This document shows, piece by piece, positions 44,630-53,805 of a stretch of DNA of 64,000 nucleotides (position 1 is the stretch's first letter; every line of letters begins with the position of its first letter). Location of the stretch: the NCBI GenBank assembly GCA_965221105.1, contig OZ244871.1:1302001-1366000 (forward strand), read 5' to 3'. The translations under genes were made by a program, and so were the position numbers. The notes beneath the pieces were generated by a model that was not told the origin of the DNA, searched no databases, and was given only the letters and a program-made list of their open reading frames with translations. The stretch is from GM7GCV1 sp965221105. GTDB taxonomy: Bacteria; Pseudomonadota; Gammaproteobacteria; Pseudomonadales; GM7GCV1.

Positions 44630-46861
44630 CTATCGTTCTTCTTCCTCATCGAGGTCAGGACCCCTGGAGTCATCATCGGCGGGAAACGCCAGGTCGTTGT
44701 CCGGGCCGGGTTCGGCTGCTGCCTCCGGGGTGCCTCCATCCGGCATCTCATCCAGCAGGTCTTCCCCGCTGCCCGGGCCTGCCGGTCCTGCAAAGGGGTG
44801 CGCCTGTGCGGCGTCAAAAACGTCCACGGAGACCGCGGAGTGCGCAGCGCCTGGCTGCATCGCTTCGGGGAGCTTGAAGTCGGCAATGGACTGACGCAGT
44901 TCATCGGCCTGTTCCGAGAGTTCCCCGACAGCCTGGGCCGACTCGGTGGTTCCCTCGAGCGTCTGCGAGGAAATGTCCTGGATAACCCTCATCGATCCCA
45001 CAATCCGGTCCGCGCTCAGCGACTGATCCTCGGTTTCCTTGGCGATGGCGAGAATCAGTGTTGCCAGGTTTTCGGATGCGGACTGGATGTCATTGAGCGC
45101 ATTACCCGCATTATTGGCAAGCTGGGCACCGCGCACCACTTCCATTGTCGTCCTCTCCATTGAGGAAACCGCTTCATTGGTGTTCGACTGAATGGTTTTT
45201 ACCAGGTTTTCGATCTGTTTTGTGGATGCTGCCGCACGCTCCGCCAGACCCTGAACCTCGTCTGCAACCACCGCAAAGCCGCGACCGGCTTCTCCCGCCA
45301 TTGCGGCCTGAATGGAAGCGTTGAGTGCGAGGATGTTGGTTTGATCAGCAATTTCGTTAATCAGCGATACAATGTCACCGATCTCCTGAGAGGATTCCCC
45401 CAGCCGCTTGACCCGCTTGGCAGTATCCTGAATCTGCTCGCGAATGGTGTTCATGCCCTCAATGGTGTTGTGCACCACATCGGAGCCGTCGCGGGCCACC
45501 GTTACCGAGCGCTGCGCACTATTTGCCAGTTGCTCCGCGTTTTCAGAAACCCGGGTGAGATTCTCAGAAATTTCGTTGATGGAGTTCGAAGCCTCGGACA
45601 CCTGGATGGCCTGGTGCTCCGAGGCTTCCGACAGACGCAGTGAGGTTGCCCGGGTCTCGTTGGATGAGGCGGCCACGGTCTCGACCGTACTGGCAACCCG
45701 CGATACCAAGCGGCGCAGTTGCTCAACCGCGAAGTTGATAGAGTCGGCAATGGCACCGGTGAAATCCTCGGTTACTGTGGCGTGCACCGTCAGATCGCCT
45801 TCACCGAGGCCGGCAATTTCATCCAGCAAGCGCAAAATCGCTTCCTGGTTTCGTTCGTTGGTCGATTCAGTGGTCAAGAGGTTGTTTTTTGTAGTGAAAT
45901 ACATCTGGATGCCCAGGATGAACAGCGCAAGTACCACACAACTGCCGGCGACAATAGTTGTCAATGAGGTGGAAAAGGGCCGCTTTTCGAAATTGTCAGC
46001 CAGGGAAGAAATCTCATCGGACATCCTTGCAGTTGATTCCAGCAGGCTCGCGGCCGCGTCAAGGATTAATCCACTTGCCTGGGAAATCTCGCCCAGAGCA
46101 GGAGAAGCCGCGATCACAGACTCAATGGATTCACTTAATTCAGAAAACCGGGACTCCACCCGGTTGAGGAGCTCGCGGGCATCCACTGAATCTACCCGCG
46201 AAACCCCGAGTATGAGGCTGCCCTCTTTCATGCCTACGAGTACCTGGTTAAAGATCAGCACATCCTGACGAAACTGTTCAGCGGCGCTCACGGCATCACT
46301 TGAACCGATAAGGATGCGATTCAGGCTGGTAAGCAGGCGCTCCGCACGCCACACCTGGGCCTGGGCCTCGGCGACCTGATCCGGAGGAGACCCCGTTCTC
46401 AGCATGGTGTCCACCACCGCAGTGTAGGCCTGCTGGACCTGTGGAATACTGCTTTCCAGGATGGACAGCTGTTCGTAGAGGAACAGGGCATTCTCGGTCT
46501 GCGCCTGAATAGCGTCGATGTTGCTGGCAATGATGGCAATCTGTTCGCGCAGCAGTTCCCTGGAGTGGGTCTCAACTTCCTTTTCCGCTGCATTGAAGCT
46601 CGATTCGAGGTCCAGAATCTGATTTTTCAGGTCGGGCAGAATAACCAGGGCACGTGCATCACCATGCGCTGCCTCTTGGGCAATGATCATAAGATCGTAT
46701 ACTTCAGACTGCATCTGATTGAGTATCGATTGCGATTCTCGATCCCCGGCTGCAAGGCGGCTGGCATCAAAAATACTGTACGCAGAAACTCCGGACGCAA
46801 TGATTGCCACCGTTGTCAGGATCGTTGTCGACACCGTCCGTGATACCCGAAATCTTGCCAT
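44630..46861 (-). CDS. pilJ: PilJ-like methyl-accepting chemotaxis protein
   Basis: This is the 743-residue receptor of the Pil-Chp system. It has TM1 near the N-terminus (residues about 10-30), a long helical periplasmic sensor (about 35-300) with PilJ-type repeats, and TM2 at about 300-325 (TTIVAGSCVVLALFILGI). A HAMP domain follows, then the signalling helix bundle with the invariant tip EIADQTNILALNASIQAAMA and GEAGRGFAVVADEVQ (about 505-540). The C-terminal 80 residues are acidic and Pro/Gly-rich, a tail beyond usual PilJ. It lies between pilI and chpA, the usual order; pilK is missing. Confidence 0.93.
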   Translation of the reverse strand: MARFRVSRTVSTTILTTVAIIASGVSAYSIFDASRLAAGDRESQSILNQMQSEVYDLMIIAQEAAHGDARALVILPDLKNQILDLESSFNAAEKEVETHSRELLREQIAIIASNIDAIQAQTENALFLYEQLSILESSIPQVQQAYTAVVDTMLRTGSPPDQVAEAQAQVWRAERLLTSLNRILIGSSDAVSAAEQFRQDVLIFNQVLVGMKEGSLILGVSRVDSVDARELLNRVESRFSELSESIESVIAASPALGEISQASGLILDAAASLLESTARMSDEISSLADNFEKRPFSTSLTTIVAGSCVVLALFILGIQMYFTTKNNLLTTESTNERNQEAILRLLDEIAGLGEGDLTVHATVTEDFTGAIADSINFAVEQLRRLVSRVASTVETVAASSNETRATSLRLSEASEHQAIQVSEASNSINEISENLTRVSENAEQLANSAQRSVTVARDGSDVVHNTIEGMNTIREQIQDTAKRVKRLGESSQEIGDIVSLINEIADQTNILALNASIQAAMAGEAGRGFAVVADEVQGLAERAAASTKQIENLVKTIQSNTNEAVSSMERTTMEVVRGAQLANNAGNALNDIQSASENLATLILAIAKETEDQSLSADRIVGSMRVIQDISSQTLEGTTESAQAVGELSEQADELRQSIADFKLPEAMQPGAAHSAVSVDVFDAAQAHPFAGPAGPGSGEDLLDEMPDGGTPEAAAEPGPDNDLAFPADDDSRGPDLDEEEER

Positions 46862-46921
46862 TTCCTCTACCTGCTCAATCCGAATTGTTGCTTGGAAGTC
46901 AGTAATTGATACACGTTACTG

Positions 46922-47467
46922 CTACAGCGTTGCTACCTGAGAGAAGTTCTTGTGAGTTATAAGTTTTTCGGGATCAAATATATCGACCCGTATACCATCC
47001 ATCTCCGCCGAACCCGACACACAGGTTTTCAGTGATTCCGGGCATCTGTCCGAGGAGTGTTCTCCAACCTGCCGGGATCTGATCTGACGCATGCCAACGA
47101 TCCTGTCCACAACCATCCCCAGGCGGGTTTCGCCTTTCTCTACCGCGATGACCCGGCTGTGTGCAGGAGTGATGGCACCAGTCAAGTCAAAGAATTCACG
47201 CAGGTCAACAACCGCCAGAATTTCACCGCGCACATTGGCGATACCGCGCACCCAGCGCTTGACCCTGGGCAAGCGTGTAACTGGCGGCGGGTGTGATACT
47301 TCGGTGACGGAGTTCATTTTGATAAGTAACGGGATTCCACCCACCTGAAACGCGACGGCCCGCCAGGAGTCATCCGTTGTACTTATCTCTGGAAGTGGGG
47401 GTGCTTTCTGTGCAACCCGGTCGGCCATTGACCGGAGCAGCTGAAAGGGGTGGATATTCTCAGACAT
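46922..47467 (-). CDS. pilI: PilI-like CheW adaptor
   Basis: This is a 181-residue CheW-family adaptor from ATG 47467 (MSENIHPFQLLRSMADRVAQ). The CheW core includes WRAVAFQVGGIPLLIKMNSV, RVKRWVRGIANVRGEILAVV and RLGMVVDRIVGMRQI. It couples PilJ to ChpA. Upstream it overlaps the stop of a tiny truncated receiver frame by eight bases. Confidence 0.9.
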   Translation of the reverse strand: MSENIHPFQLLRSMADRVAQKAPPLPEISTTDDSWRAVAFQVGGIPLLIKMNSVTEVSHPPPVTRLPRVKRWVRGIANVRGEILAVVDLREFFDLTGAITPAHSRVIAVEKGETRLGMVVDRIVGMRQIRSRQVGEHSSDRCPESLKTCVSGSAEMDGIRVDIFDPEKLITHKNFSQVATL

Positions 47468-47603
47468 TGGATTGGGTGCGATTCTGGCTGGCGAGGGCGC
47501 CCCCCCGGGTCTCGGCGATATCAACCTTATAGCCGTGACGGTTGAGATTCTTTTTGAGAGGTCTGGTCTCTGTTGGCCAGTCTTCCACGATCACTATATT
47601 CAT
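47460..47603 (-). pseudogene. Truncated receiver-like mini gene
   Basis: The frame of 47 residues starts MNIVIVEDWPTETRPLKKNL and continues NRHGYKVDIAETRGGALASQ before ending NRTQSNV. This is the first alpha/beta unit of a response-regulator receiver (the acidic pair is ED, then T-E-T-R-x-L). The phosphoacceptor strand and all later parts are missing. It lies between pilH and pilI and overlaps the pilI start. It may be the stump of a duplicated receiver or a leader that couples translation to pilI. Confidence 0.6.
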
Positions 47604-47631
47604 ACCAGTGGCCCTGGTCAGATTCTGAGTT

Positions 47632-48000
47632 TCAGGTGCCCGCCAAAGCCTGCTTGATGGTCTCCATAAGCAGGTCTTCGGAAACCGGCTTGCTCAGGTA
47701 GGCTGTTGCACCCTGGCGGCGACCCCACACCTTGTCCGTTTCCTGGTCCTTGGTGGTCACAATGATGATGGGTATATGTTTGGTGGTGGCATCACGAGTG
47801 AGCTTTCGGGTCGCCTGAAACCCGTTGAGGCCAGGCATCACAACATCCATAAGTATCACATCCGGAACTTCCCTCTGTGCCATTTCAATGCCGGTTTCAC
47901 CGCAGTCAGCAGCGAGAACTTCGTGTCCGTGCCGTAACAGAAATTGGGTGAGTCGCTTGATTTCCGTCTGTGAGTCGTCAACGATAAGTATTTTGGCCAT
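47632..48000 (-). CDS. pilH: PilH-like single-domain response regulator
   Basis: This is a 122-residue receiver from ATG 48000: MAKILIVDDSQTEIKRLTQF, phosphoacceptor Asp in VILMDVVMPGLNGFQ, Thr/Lys switch in IIIVTTKDQ and YLSKPV. VWGRRQGATAYLSKPV matches PilH specifically rather than PilG. PilH opposes PilG in controlling the retraction ATPase in Pseudomonas (established). It is the first intact gene of the rearranged cluster; its normal upstream partner pilG is a remnant 2.7 kb away. Confidence 0.9.
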   Translation of the reverse strand: MAKILIVDDSQTEIKRLTQFLLRHGHEVLAADCGETGIEMAQREVPDVILMDVVMPGLNGFQATRKLTRDATTKHIPIIIVTTKDQETDKVWGRRQGATAYLSKPVSEDLLMETIKQALAGT

Positions 48001-48724
48001 CTGTACACTAAATAGTAGTCTGGATTCTGGTATGTCACCGTACGTGAAAAGAAGGATAAACCGCGAGTGGCCATCTGGCGCTGTCGGTAGCTGATAGCAA
48101 TCCCAGCCAATGATCTTGAGCCAAGTGCACTCGGTTTGCCACAGTTCACACACCCTCTGGCTCGGTTGCTGGAACCTGTCGCCACAGGCTATAGGCAGGA
48201 CTGATCATCGGGCCATGAGTTGCGCACACCAATACACGGTCGATTCTGACATAAAGTAACTGCAAGTGCACCGCCAGCTCCCGCATCGATGGCTTGGGTT
48301 CTCCCCAAGGCAGAATCGACTGCCGCTTGACTTCATGCTCCGGCACATCGTCCTGCACGCTCGAAGGCAGCAGATGGGATCTCGATCAGGCAGACGAAAG
48401 TTGCCAGCCCTGTGGGCTCATACTCCTGCTAAGGTCGGATATCTGTGCATCGACAGTATCGAACACAGAACATTGAACACACAGCACCCCACAATAACCA
48501 AACATCGGTCAGAAAGCCCGACAGGCTTCCAGGGGGCGGAAATCCCGTCATCAGTGATACGCACCTGTACCTCAATCTGCGTGCGCCTGCGCGAAATGCT
48601 GATCTCTGCCTGCAATATGACCCAAGCCGACCCATCCGGCCGGAAGACCACGTGCAGTGATCAAGACACTTGCGTATGAACCATTTCCTATCTGCGAGTA
48701 AGACCAGATCCGGAATGCGCCCGA
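48001..48724. other. 724-base gap without a recognisable gene
   Basis: The gap lies between pilH and the DUF4153 gene. Frames on both strands give no family match I recognise. One minus-strand stretch (48418-48651) reads somewhat protein-like (GSAWVILQAEISISRRRTQI) but I cannot place it. It probably marks the scar where pilH was separated from pilG. Confidence 0.4.
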
Positions 48725-50599
48725 TTATTGAGTTTCCTGTGCAGGGTCTTTCCCGGAGTCTGGTCTGCTGACGGATCCCACCAGAATGCGGAGCCTGCCT
48801 TCGTCAATCTGGTAAGTCGTTGCCGGGGGGCGATGTTCTTCCATAATTGAGGTAGTGTTGGCTTTGAGATTGAGGTAATCAAACACCACTCGAATCCGCC
48901 AGGCATCACCGGTGCTTTCCAGAAACAGTAATCGCTTTTCAGTGACTGGTTGTCTTTCGGCCTCAAGGGTCGCATAGCGGTGCACGTCAAAGCCAATAGT
49001 TTCCGCTAACCCACCGACAGGCTTCACAGTCACCTGCAACAGACCATCCTGAAACCGCAATGCGACAGAAAGGTCCTGACCGTGCCACTGCTCTGTGAAA
49101 CTGTCTCCCGAGCAGCCTGTACCAGGGCAGTAGAAAGGATACACGGCTGTTGCGACATCGAAGCCTGAAATGTGCAGTAGCCTGCTCATGTCGCTATGCA
49201 GGCTGACAATCTCCAAGTTCTGGTACTGGTACTGATGCACATATTCAAAGCCCATGATTTCAGTGAGCTCAGGGGGGGTGCTCACAGTTTTTACCTGCTC
49301 AGCAGACAGCCATGTGCCGAGTTCTGACCAGTGTCCACGCTGTTTCAGAAAGCCCAGAATCGAGCTGATACTCTTGCGGTCTGCAAAGGACACAGTTTGT
49401 GAAGTGCTGGTGATCTGGCCATTCGGAATCAGGTTATTCTGAAGCAGTAACATTTCGAGGCGGTTCAATTGGCTGTCTTCTGCAACTCTGGGTGCACTCA
49501 CCGGTCCGATAGCAGCAATTGTGAGCAGCAGTGCCAACAGGGCCGGTATCAGCTTTATCGGTGGTTTGCGAATGCTGTAGGCAATAGCCAAGATACCGAA
49601 CCAGACAGCGGATAGCGCGATGACATAGCGTTGCTCGGTTACACCGTACTGATCAATCCGCTGATAGATAGCCAGTACCTGCACGCCCGTGGGAATCAGC
49701 AGTGCAGGGAAGAACCAGCGGTGCACAGCCCGCAGCAATATTCCTCCCTGCTCTCGCAGGGGCCAGCCCGCCAGATAAGTAATAATACCGAGGCTGGCGA
49801 AAGCCGTTACCATATAGGACAGCTGGCCTCGGGGCAGCTCTTGGGCGAAGACGATCCTGGCGAAGTAGGCGTACAGGATTGCCAAATATACCAGCACCAA
49901 GGGCGCCATTACCCAGTTCAGTACAAAGGCCAGCTGAGGCGGTGCCTGGCAGTCTTCCTCCGTATAATGGTAGTGGCGGGGTACCCAGGTCAGGGCATAG
50001 AGCGGGGCAAAAAGGGCCAGCGAAAAGCTCCAGATGTCAGCATAGAACTCTTCTTTAATGTGTACTTCAAAGAGGTAGTCGATACTTAGAAGCGCCGCGG
50101 AAAGTCCCGCACCCCAGATAGTGCCTGCGAAAATGGCAATCACGACACCAAACCAGATCTGACGGTTATAAAACCAGAAGGAGATATTGTCGTTGTCCTG
50201 AAAAAAGTGGCGCACATAGGGGCAGATACTCAGTGCCAGCAGCAGTGCGGGAAGCATCAGGGCAAGCATCCATGCCAGGGAAAAACTGTATTCGCTGAAT
50301 ACAACAATCGCCAGTACAGCGAAGCCCGCCGTGCCCAGTCCGTATTCAAAGACGTTGCTGGATTCAGGTGCACCCCTCACTTCGGCCGCCACCCGGGACA
50401 GCACAAACCAGAAAAAGCTGTACGCACAGAGCACTATCAGCCGGGCAGAAAAGCTGTCGAAATCCTCACTATCAATAAAGTCGTGGGTGGTTAGAACAAG
50501 AAGGCAGAATAATGCCAGACTGCACAGGACAGCTGCTGGAAACCGGAGAATTGTAAATTTGAGTTCAGTCAGGGTGAACAGCTTCTTGAGAAACGCCAT
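48725..50599 (-). CDS. DUF4153 polytopic membrane protein
   Basis: This is a 624-residue inner-membrane protein of the DUF4153 family, from ATG 50599 (MAFLKKLFTLTELKFTILRF). About 11-12 hydrophobic helices occupy residues 20-375. A soluble C-terminal domain of about 240 residues follows, rich in aromatic strands (GFEYVHQYQYQNLEIVSLH) with one Cys pair (FYCPGTGCSGD). Function is unknown. It lies inside what should be the pilG-pilH junction, so it is an insertion into the operon; it may carry its own promoter in the 50600-50675 gap. Confidence 0.82.
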   Translation of the reverse strand: MAFLKKLFTLTELKFTILRFPAAVLCSLALFCLLVLTTHDFIDSEDFDSFSARLIVLCAYSFFWFVLSRVAAEVRGAPESSNVFEYGLGTAGFAVLAIVVFSEYSFSLAWMLALMLPALLLALSICPYVRHFFQDNDNISFWFYNRQIWFGVVIAIFAGTIWGAGLSAALLSIDYLFEVHIKEEFYADIWSFSLALFAPLYALTWVPRHYHYTEEDCQAPPQLAFVLNWVMAPLVLVYLAILYAYFARIVFAQELPRGQLSYMVTAFASLGIITYLAGWPLREQGGILLRAVHRWFFPALLIPTGVQVLAIYQRIDQYGVTEQRYVIALSAVWFGILAIAYSIRKPPIKLIPALLALLLTIAAIGPVSAPRVAEDSQLNRLEMLLLQNNLIPNGQITSTSQTVSFADRKSISSILGFLKQRGHWSELGTWLSAEQVKTVSTPPELTEIMGFEYVHQYQYQNLEIVSLHSDMSRLLHISGFDVATAVYPFYCPGTGCSGDSFTEQWHGQDLSVALRFQDGLLQVTVKPVGGLAETIGFDVHRYATLEAERQPVTEKRLLFLESTGDAWRIRVVFDYLNLKANTTSIMEEHRPPATTYQIDEGRLRILVGSVSRPDSGKDPAQETQ

Positions 50600-50675
50600 G
50601 GTACATATTCCTTTACTATCTGCGTCATCCGGCAAAAATACTCTGAGATGTTGAAGTCTATGCTGCGTGCCCCGG

Positions 50676-51026
50676 TCATTTCCAAACCCCCGAAAAACGG
50701 TCTGCCCGGTGGCGCTTTTCTGACTTCCACAATTTCTCCGGCATCACCATGTGTAACCGGCAGCAAAAAGCCAGCTGGAGCAGTACTCGAACAGCTCGTC
50801 CTGTGCTGAGCGGTTTGGTCACATACTGACCCGAGCCGACAGCGGCCCCTGGCTGTGTCCGAAAGATCATCTGTACGTGACGACATCGCATCGGAGTGGA
50901 TTTGGCAATGTGTGCCGATGCGTCGAATCGGTCAATATCAGCCACCGCAGTGCAGCCGATTGTGCTGGCAATGGTCTCTGCAGTTCGACCTATGGCAGTG
51001 CTGTCGTCGACAACCATGACTTTCAT
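50676..51026 (-). pseudogene. pilG: pilG remnant (response regulator without phosphorylation site)
   Basis: The frame begins MKVMVVDDSTAIGRTAETIA and continues GCTAVADIDRFDASAHIAKS, a clear PilG N-terminus. It then jumps, losing the strand and loop with the phosphoacceptor Asp, and resumes as VGSGQYVTKPLS (PilG: VGSDQYLTKPFS). A piece of the missing middle is readable in another frame (MSSRTDDLSDTARGRCR, cf. LSSKDG-x-FDKARGR). So there is at least one deletion of about 30-35 residues plus a frameshift pair. gshB lies divergently next to it, exactly where pilG sits in Pseudomonas, confirming the identity. Confidence 0.85.
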
Positions 51027-51310
51027 CGTGGAAACAACCCATATAGACATTGTGACTGATGCTATCGCTGTCATGAACGGCATCAATTATGGTCGCACAG
51101 GTATAATGACCACAACACATGCATCCGCTGATCTTAGGCAGCACCTGACACGCTCATCCAGGTCTGGTTCCCGGACAGATCGCAGGTAGAGATTCACATC
51201 CTCGTGTCAGCTTTGTCTGCTGATTGCCGAAAAAGTTCATACCCGGAATGGAGCAGTGGAAGGAGCATGTGGCGAACCGGGACACATTGAACAGATCGAG
51301 CAACATCTAT

Positions 51311-52312
51311 ATGTCACCTATGTCAACAGCAGGATTAAGAATTGGCCTCGTTTTGGATCCGATTGAAGGTCTGAATACCCGTAAAGATACCAGTCTGGCA
51401 ATTATTGAATCTGCCCAAAAACGGGGATTCGATGTTTTTTATATCGAACAGATGGCCATGCGACTTGATCAGGGCGTTGTGCGGGCGCGCATACACAGCC
51501 TGCACGTTGACCTGGCGAAAGATGTCTGGTTTCAGGTCGGGCCAGCTGAAGATCAGGATCTGGCGACCCTGGATGTGATCTTCATGCGCAAGGATCCGCC
51601 CGTCGATATGAACTACATCTACTCAACCTACCTGCTGGAGCACCTGGAGCATCAGGGCGTGCTTGTGGTCAATCGTCCGCAATCATTGCGAGACTGCAAC
51701 GAAAAACTGTTCGCAACACAATTCCCGCAATGCTGTCCGCCGCTGATGGTAAGCGCCAGCATGGATGAGCTCAGGGAGTTCCATGGAGAGTATGGCGATG
51801 TCATCTACAAACCTCTGGACGGCATGGGTGGACGGTCAATCTTCCGGGCCCAGCCAGCTGAGCACAATCTGGGTGTTATTCTTGAGACACTGACTCAGCA
51901 TGGCACCATGCCCATCATGGCGCAAAAGTATCTGCCGCAAATTGCAGATGGCGACAAACGTATACTGATTGTTGATGGCCAGCCGGTATCCCATTGTCTG
52001 GCACGAATCCCATCTCCGGGAGAATCCCGCGGCAATCTTGCGGCCGGAGGGAAGGGACTGGTACGAGAACTCAGTGATCGCGATCACTGGATCGTGGAGC
52101 AGGTGCGACAGCACTTGTCTGCTCGTGGACTGATGTTTGTCGGGCTGGATGTTATTGGTGACTGTCTGACTGAAATAAATATAACCAGCCCGACCTGTGC
52201 GCGCGAGATTGACCGGGGTGCAGGGATCGATATCGGGGGCATGCTCATGGATGCAGTTGAACGCCATGTAACCGATAGGAGTACCGGGGAGTCTCATGCC
52301 TCAGACTACTAG
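51311..52312 (+). CDS. gshB: Glutathione synthetase
   Basis: This ATP-grasp enzyme joins gamma-glutamylcysteine and glycine. The ATG at 51311 gives 333 residues (MSPMSTAGLRIGLVLDPIEG); in-frame codons upstream to 51224 add non-family sequence. Family motifs are IFMRKDPPVDMNYIYSTYLL, VIYKPLDGMGGRSIF, RILIVDGQPVSHCLARIP and LTEINITSPTCAREID. In most relatives the loop reads TSPTG; here Gly is Cys. It is divergent from the pilG remnant. Confidence 0.94.
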   Translation: MSPMSTAGLRIGLVLDPIEGLNTRKDTSLAIIESAQKRGFDVFYIEQMAMRLDQGVVRARIHSLHVDLAKDVWFQVGPAEDQDLATLDVIFMRKDPPVDMNYIYSTYLLEHLEHQGVLVVNRPQSLRDCNEKLFATQFPQCCPPLMVSASMDELREFHGEYGDVIYKPLDGMGGRSIFRAQPAEHNLGVILETLTQHGTMPIMAQKYLPQIADGDKRILIVDGQPVSHCLARIPSPGESRGNLAAGGKGLVRELSDRDHWIVEQVRQHLSARGLMFVGLDVIGDCLTEINITSPTCAREIDRGAGIDIGGMLMDAVERHVTDRSTGESHASDY

Positions 52313-52535
52313 CGGCTCTGGATATTAGCCGAACACGGAAAGCGGAGATTGCTCCGGTTGGCTTCTGTATCGCGCTCGCGCATCATCCGGTTGCCAGATC
52401 GGGCGGAGGTTAGAATTTGCCCGTCAGCCGTCAGCCTGTGTGCCGTTTCCCCGGAGATCTCGACGCCACATACGACGGGATTGTCTTTATCCAGACCTGG
52501 CAGTTCCTGCGAGCCGGGAGACTGGCGACCAACAC

Positions 52536-53090
52536 CTAGCAGTTGAGCAAATAGTTTCGGTAATGCTGCAGTTCTGCGATGGAATCGAGAATATCATCCA
52601 ATGCCAGGTGTGCGCTCTTCTTTTTCAGGTCTTCCAAAACCTCTGGAGCCCAGCGCATAGCCAATTCCTTGAGGGTGCTGACATCCAGATTCCGGTAGTG
52701 GAAGTACGCTTCCAGATCGGGCATCTGGCGTGCCAGAAATCTCCGATCCTGGCAGATACTGTTGCCACACATGGGTGATGTGCCCTGGGGTACCCATTCG
52801 GCCAAAAATTCCAGGGTCGCCCGTTCGGCATCGCGCAAGCCGATGTCGCTGGACAGAACCCGGTCGGTGAGGCCGGAACTGCCATGGTGCTGCCGGTTCC
52901 ACTCGTCCATTGAATCCATGATGGAGACGCTCTGGCCTATCGCCAGCACGGGGCCTTCCGCCAGAATATGTAAGTGTGCATCCGTTACTACTGTAGCTAT
53001 TTCAATGATGTGATCAACTTCCGTATTCAGCCCGGTCATCTCAAGATCGATCCATATGAGATTGAGATCATTGCAGTTCGAATCAGCCAT
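52536..53090 (-). CDS. orn: Oligoribonuclease
   Basis: This DEDDh 3'-5' exonuclease degrades RNA dinucleotides and finishes c-di-GMP turnover via pGpG. The 184-residue product has LIWIDLEMTGL (D, E), SICQDRRFLARQMP (D) and the final H-x4-D region (SAHLALDDILDSI). It is divergent from the rsgA remnant and psd, the conserved orn / rsgA-psd layout. Confidence 0.96.
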   Translation of the reverse strand: MADSNCNDLNLIWIDLEMTGLNTEVDHIIEIATVVTDAHLHILAEGPVLAIGQSVSIMDSMDEWNRQHHGSSGLTDRVLSSDIGLRDAERATLEFLAEWVPQGTSPMCGNSICQDRRFLARQMPDLEAYFHYRNLDVSTLKELAMRWAPEVLEDLKKKSAHLALDDILDSIAELQHYRNYLLNC

Positions 53091-53216
53091 TCAGGAATCC
53101 TTGGTGGTTGCGCTCGAGCATCAGGGATGTCCGTCGATTTTAACTGTCCGGGTGATAAAAATCAGGTGTTCAGTGATCGAGTTGTGGCGTGTCGGACGCA
53201 TTTGATGCCGTGTTGA

Positions 53217-53580
53217 TCGCTATGTAGCGAGCTCGGAACTCTGTGGAATCATCGCCGTACTCATAATGAACACAACGGATGTTCCCAAATCGAGTCGCAT
53301 CAGGGAGATTGTGTGCATCTACTCCGCGCTTGGGTACCAGGTGATATCGGTGTCGGCACATGTATCTGACAATCTGGAAGAGCTGAAGCAATTAGCAGCA
53401 CGCAGGCACCTGGCATTCCTCGGTCAATCGGGCGTTGGCAAGTTGTCGCTGATCAACGCATTTATCGGCGGCTAAGCCGCAGCGGTCGGAGTAGTGTCAC
53501 AGAAAAGCTGCACCAAGGGACACCACATAACCACAGCTTCACACATCTATCCGCTGTCAGCTGCCAGGTTTCCGACGCCG
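53217..53580 (+). pseudogene. rsgA: rsgA (ribosome small-subunit GTPase) remnant
   Basis: One frame reads DRYVASSELCGIIAVLIMNT (cf. DRYLVAAE-x-x-GI-x-A-x-IVLNK), then YSALGYQVISVSAHVSDNLE, then the P-loop FLGQSGVGKLSLINAFIGG. It hits an in-frame TAA at 53473 and continues VGVVSQKSCTKGHHITTASH, the switch II neighbourhood (GKG-x-HTTT). The N-terminal OB domain, NKxD (here NTTD) and the C-terminal zinc domain are lost. It lies between orn and psd where intact rsgA is expected. RsgA aids late 30S assembly; its loss is usually tolerated but slows growth (established). Confidence 0.85.
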
Positions 53581-53805
53581 AGAATAGGCTGGAGCACCGC
53601 CGGTGGAAATCTGTTTCCGGCGATCTTTAATACCGATCCGACTCGGTCATACATCTCGATGGACATTGACTGATGCTGGAATCTGTCAGGTATAGTAACC
53701 TGCTCAGTGCCCGTTGTGCCGCAGTTATCTGACTGCTGCTCAGTCGTCTGGGCAGGGTTCGAGCAGCCGGTTGTCTTCCAGACTGGTCTCATCAAAGGCA
53801 TCAAG

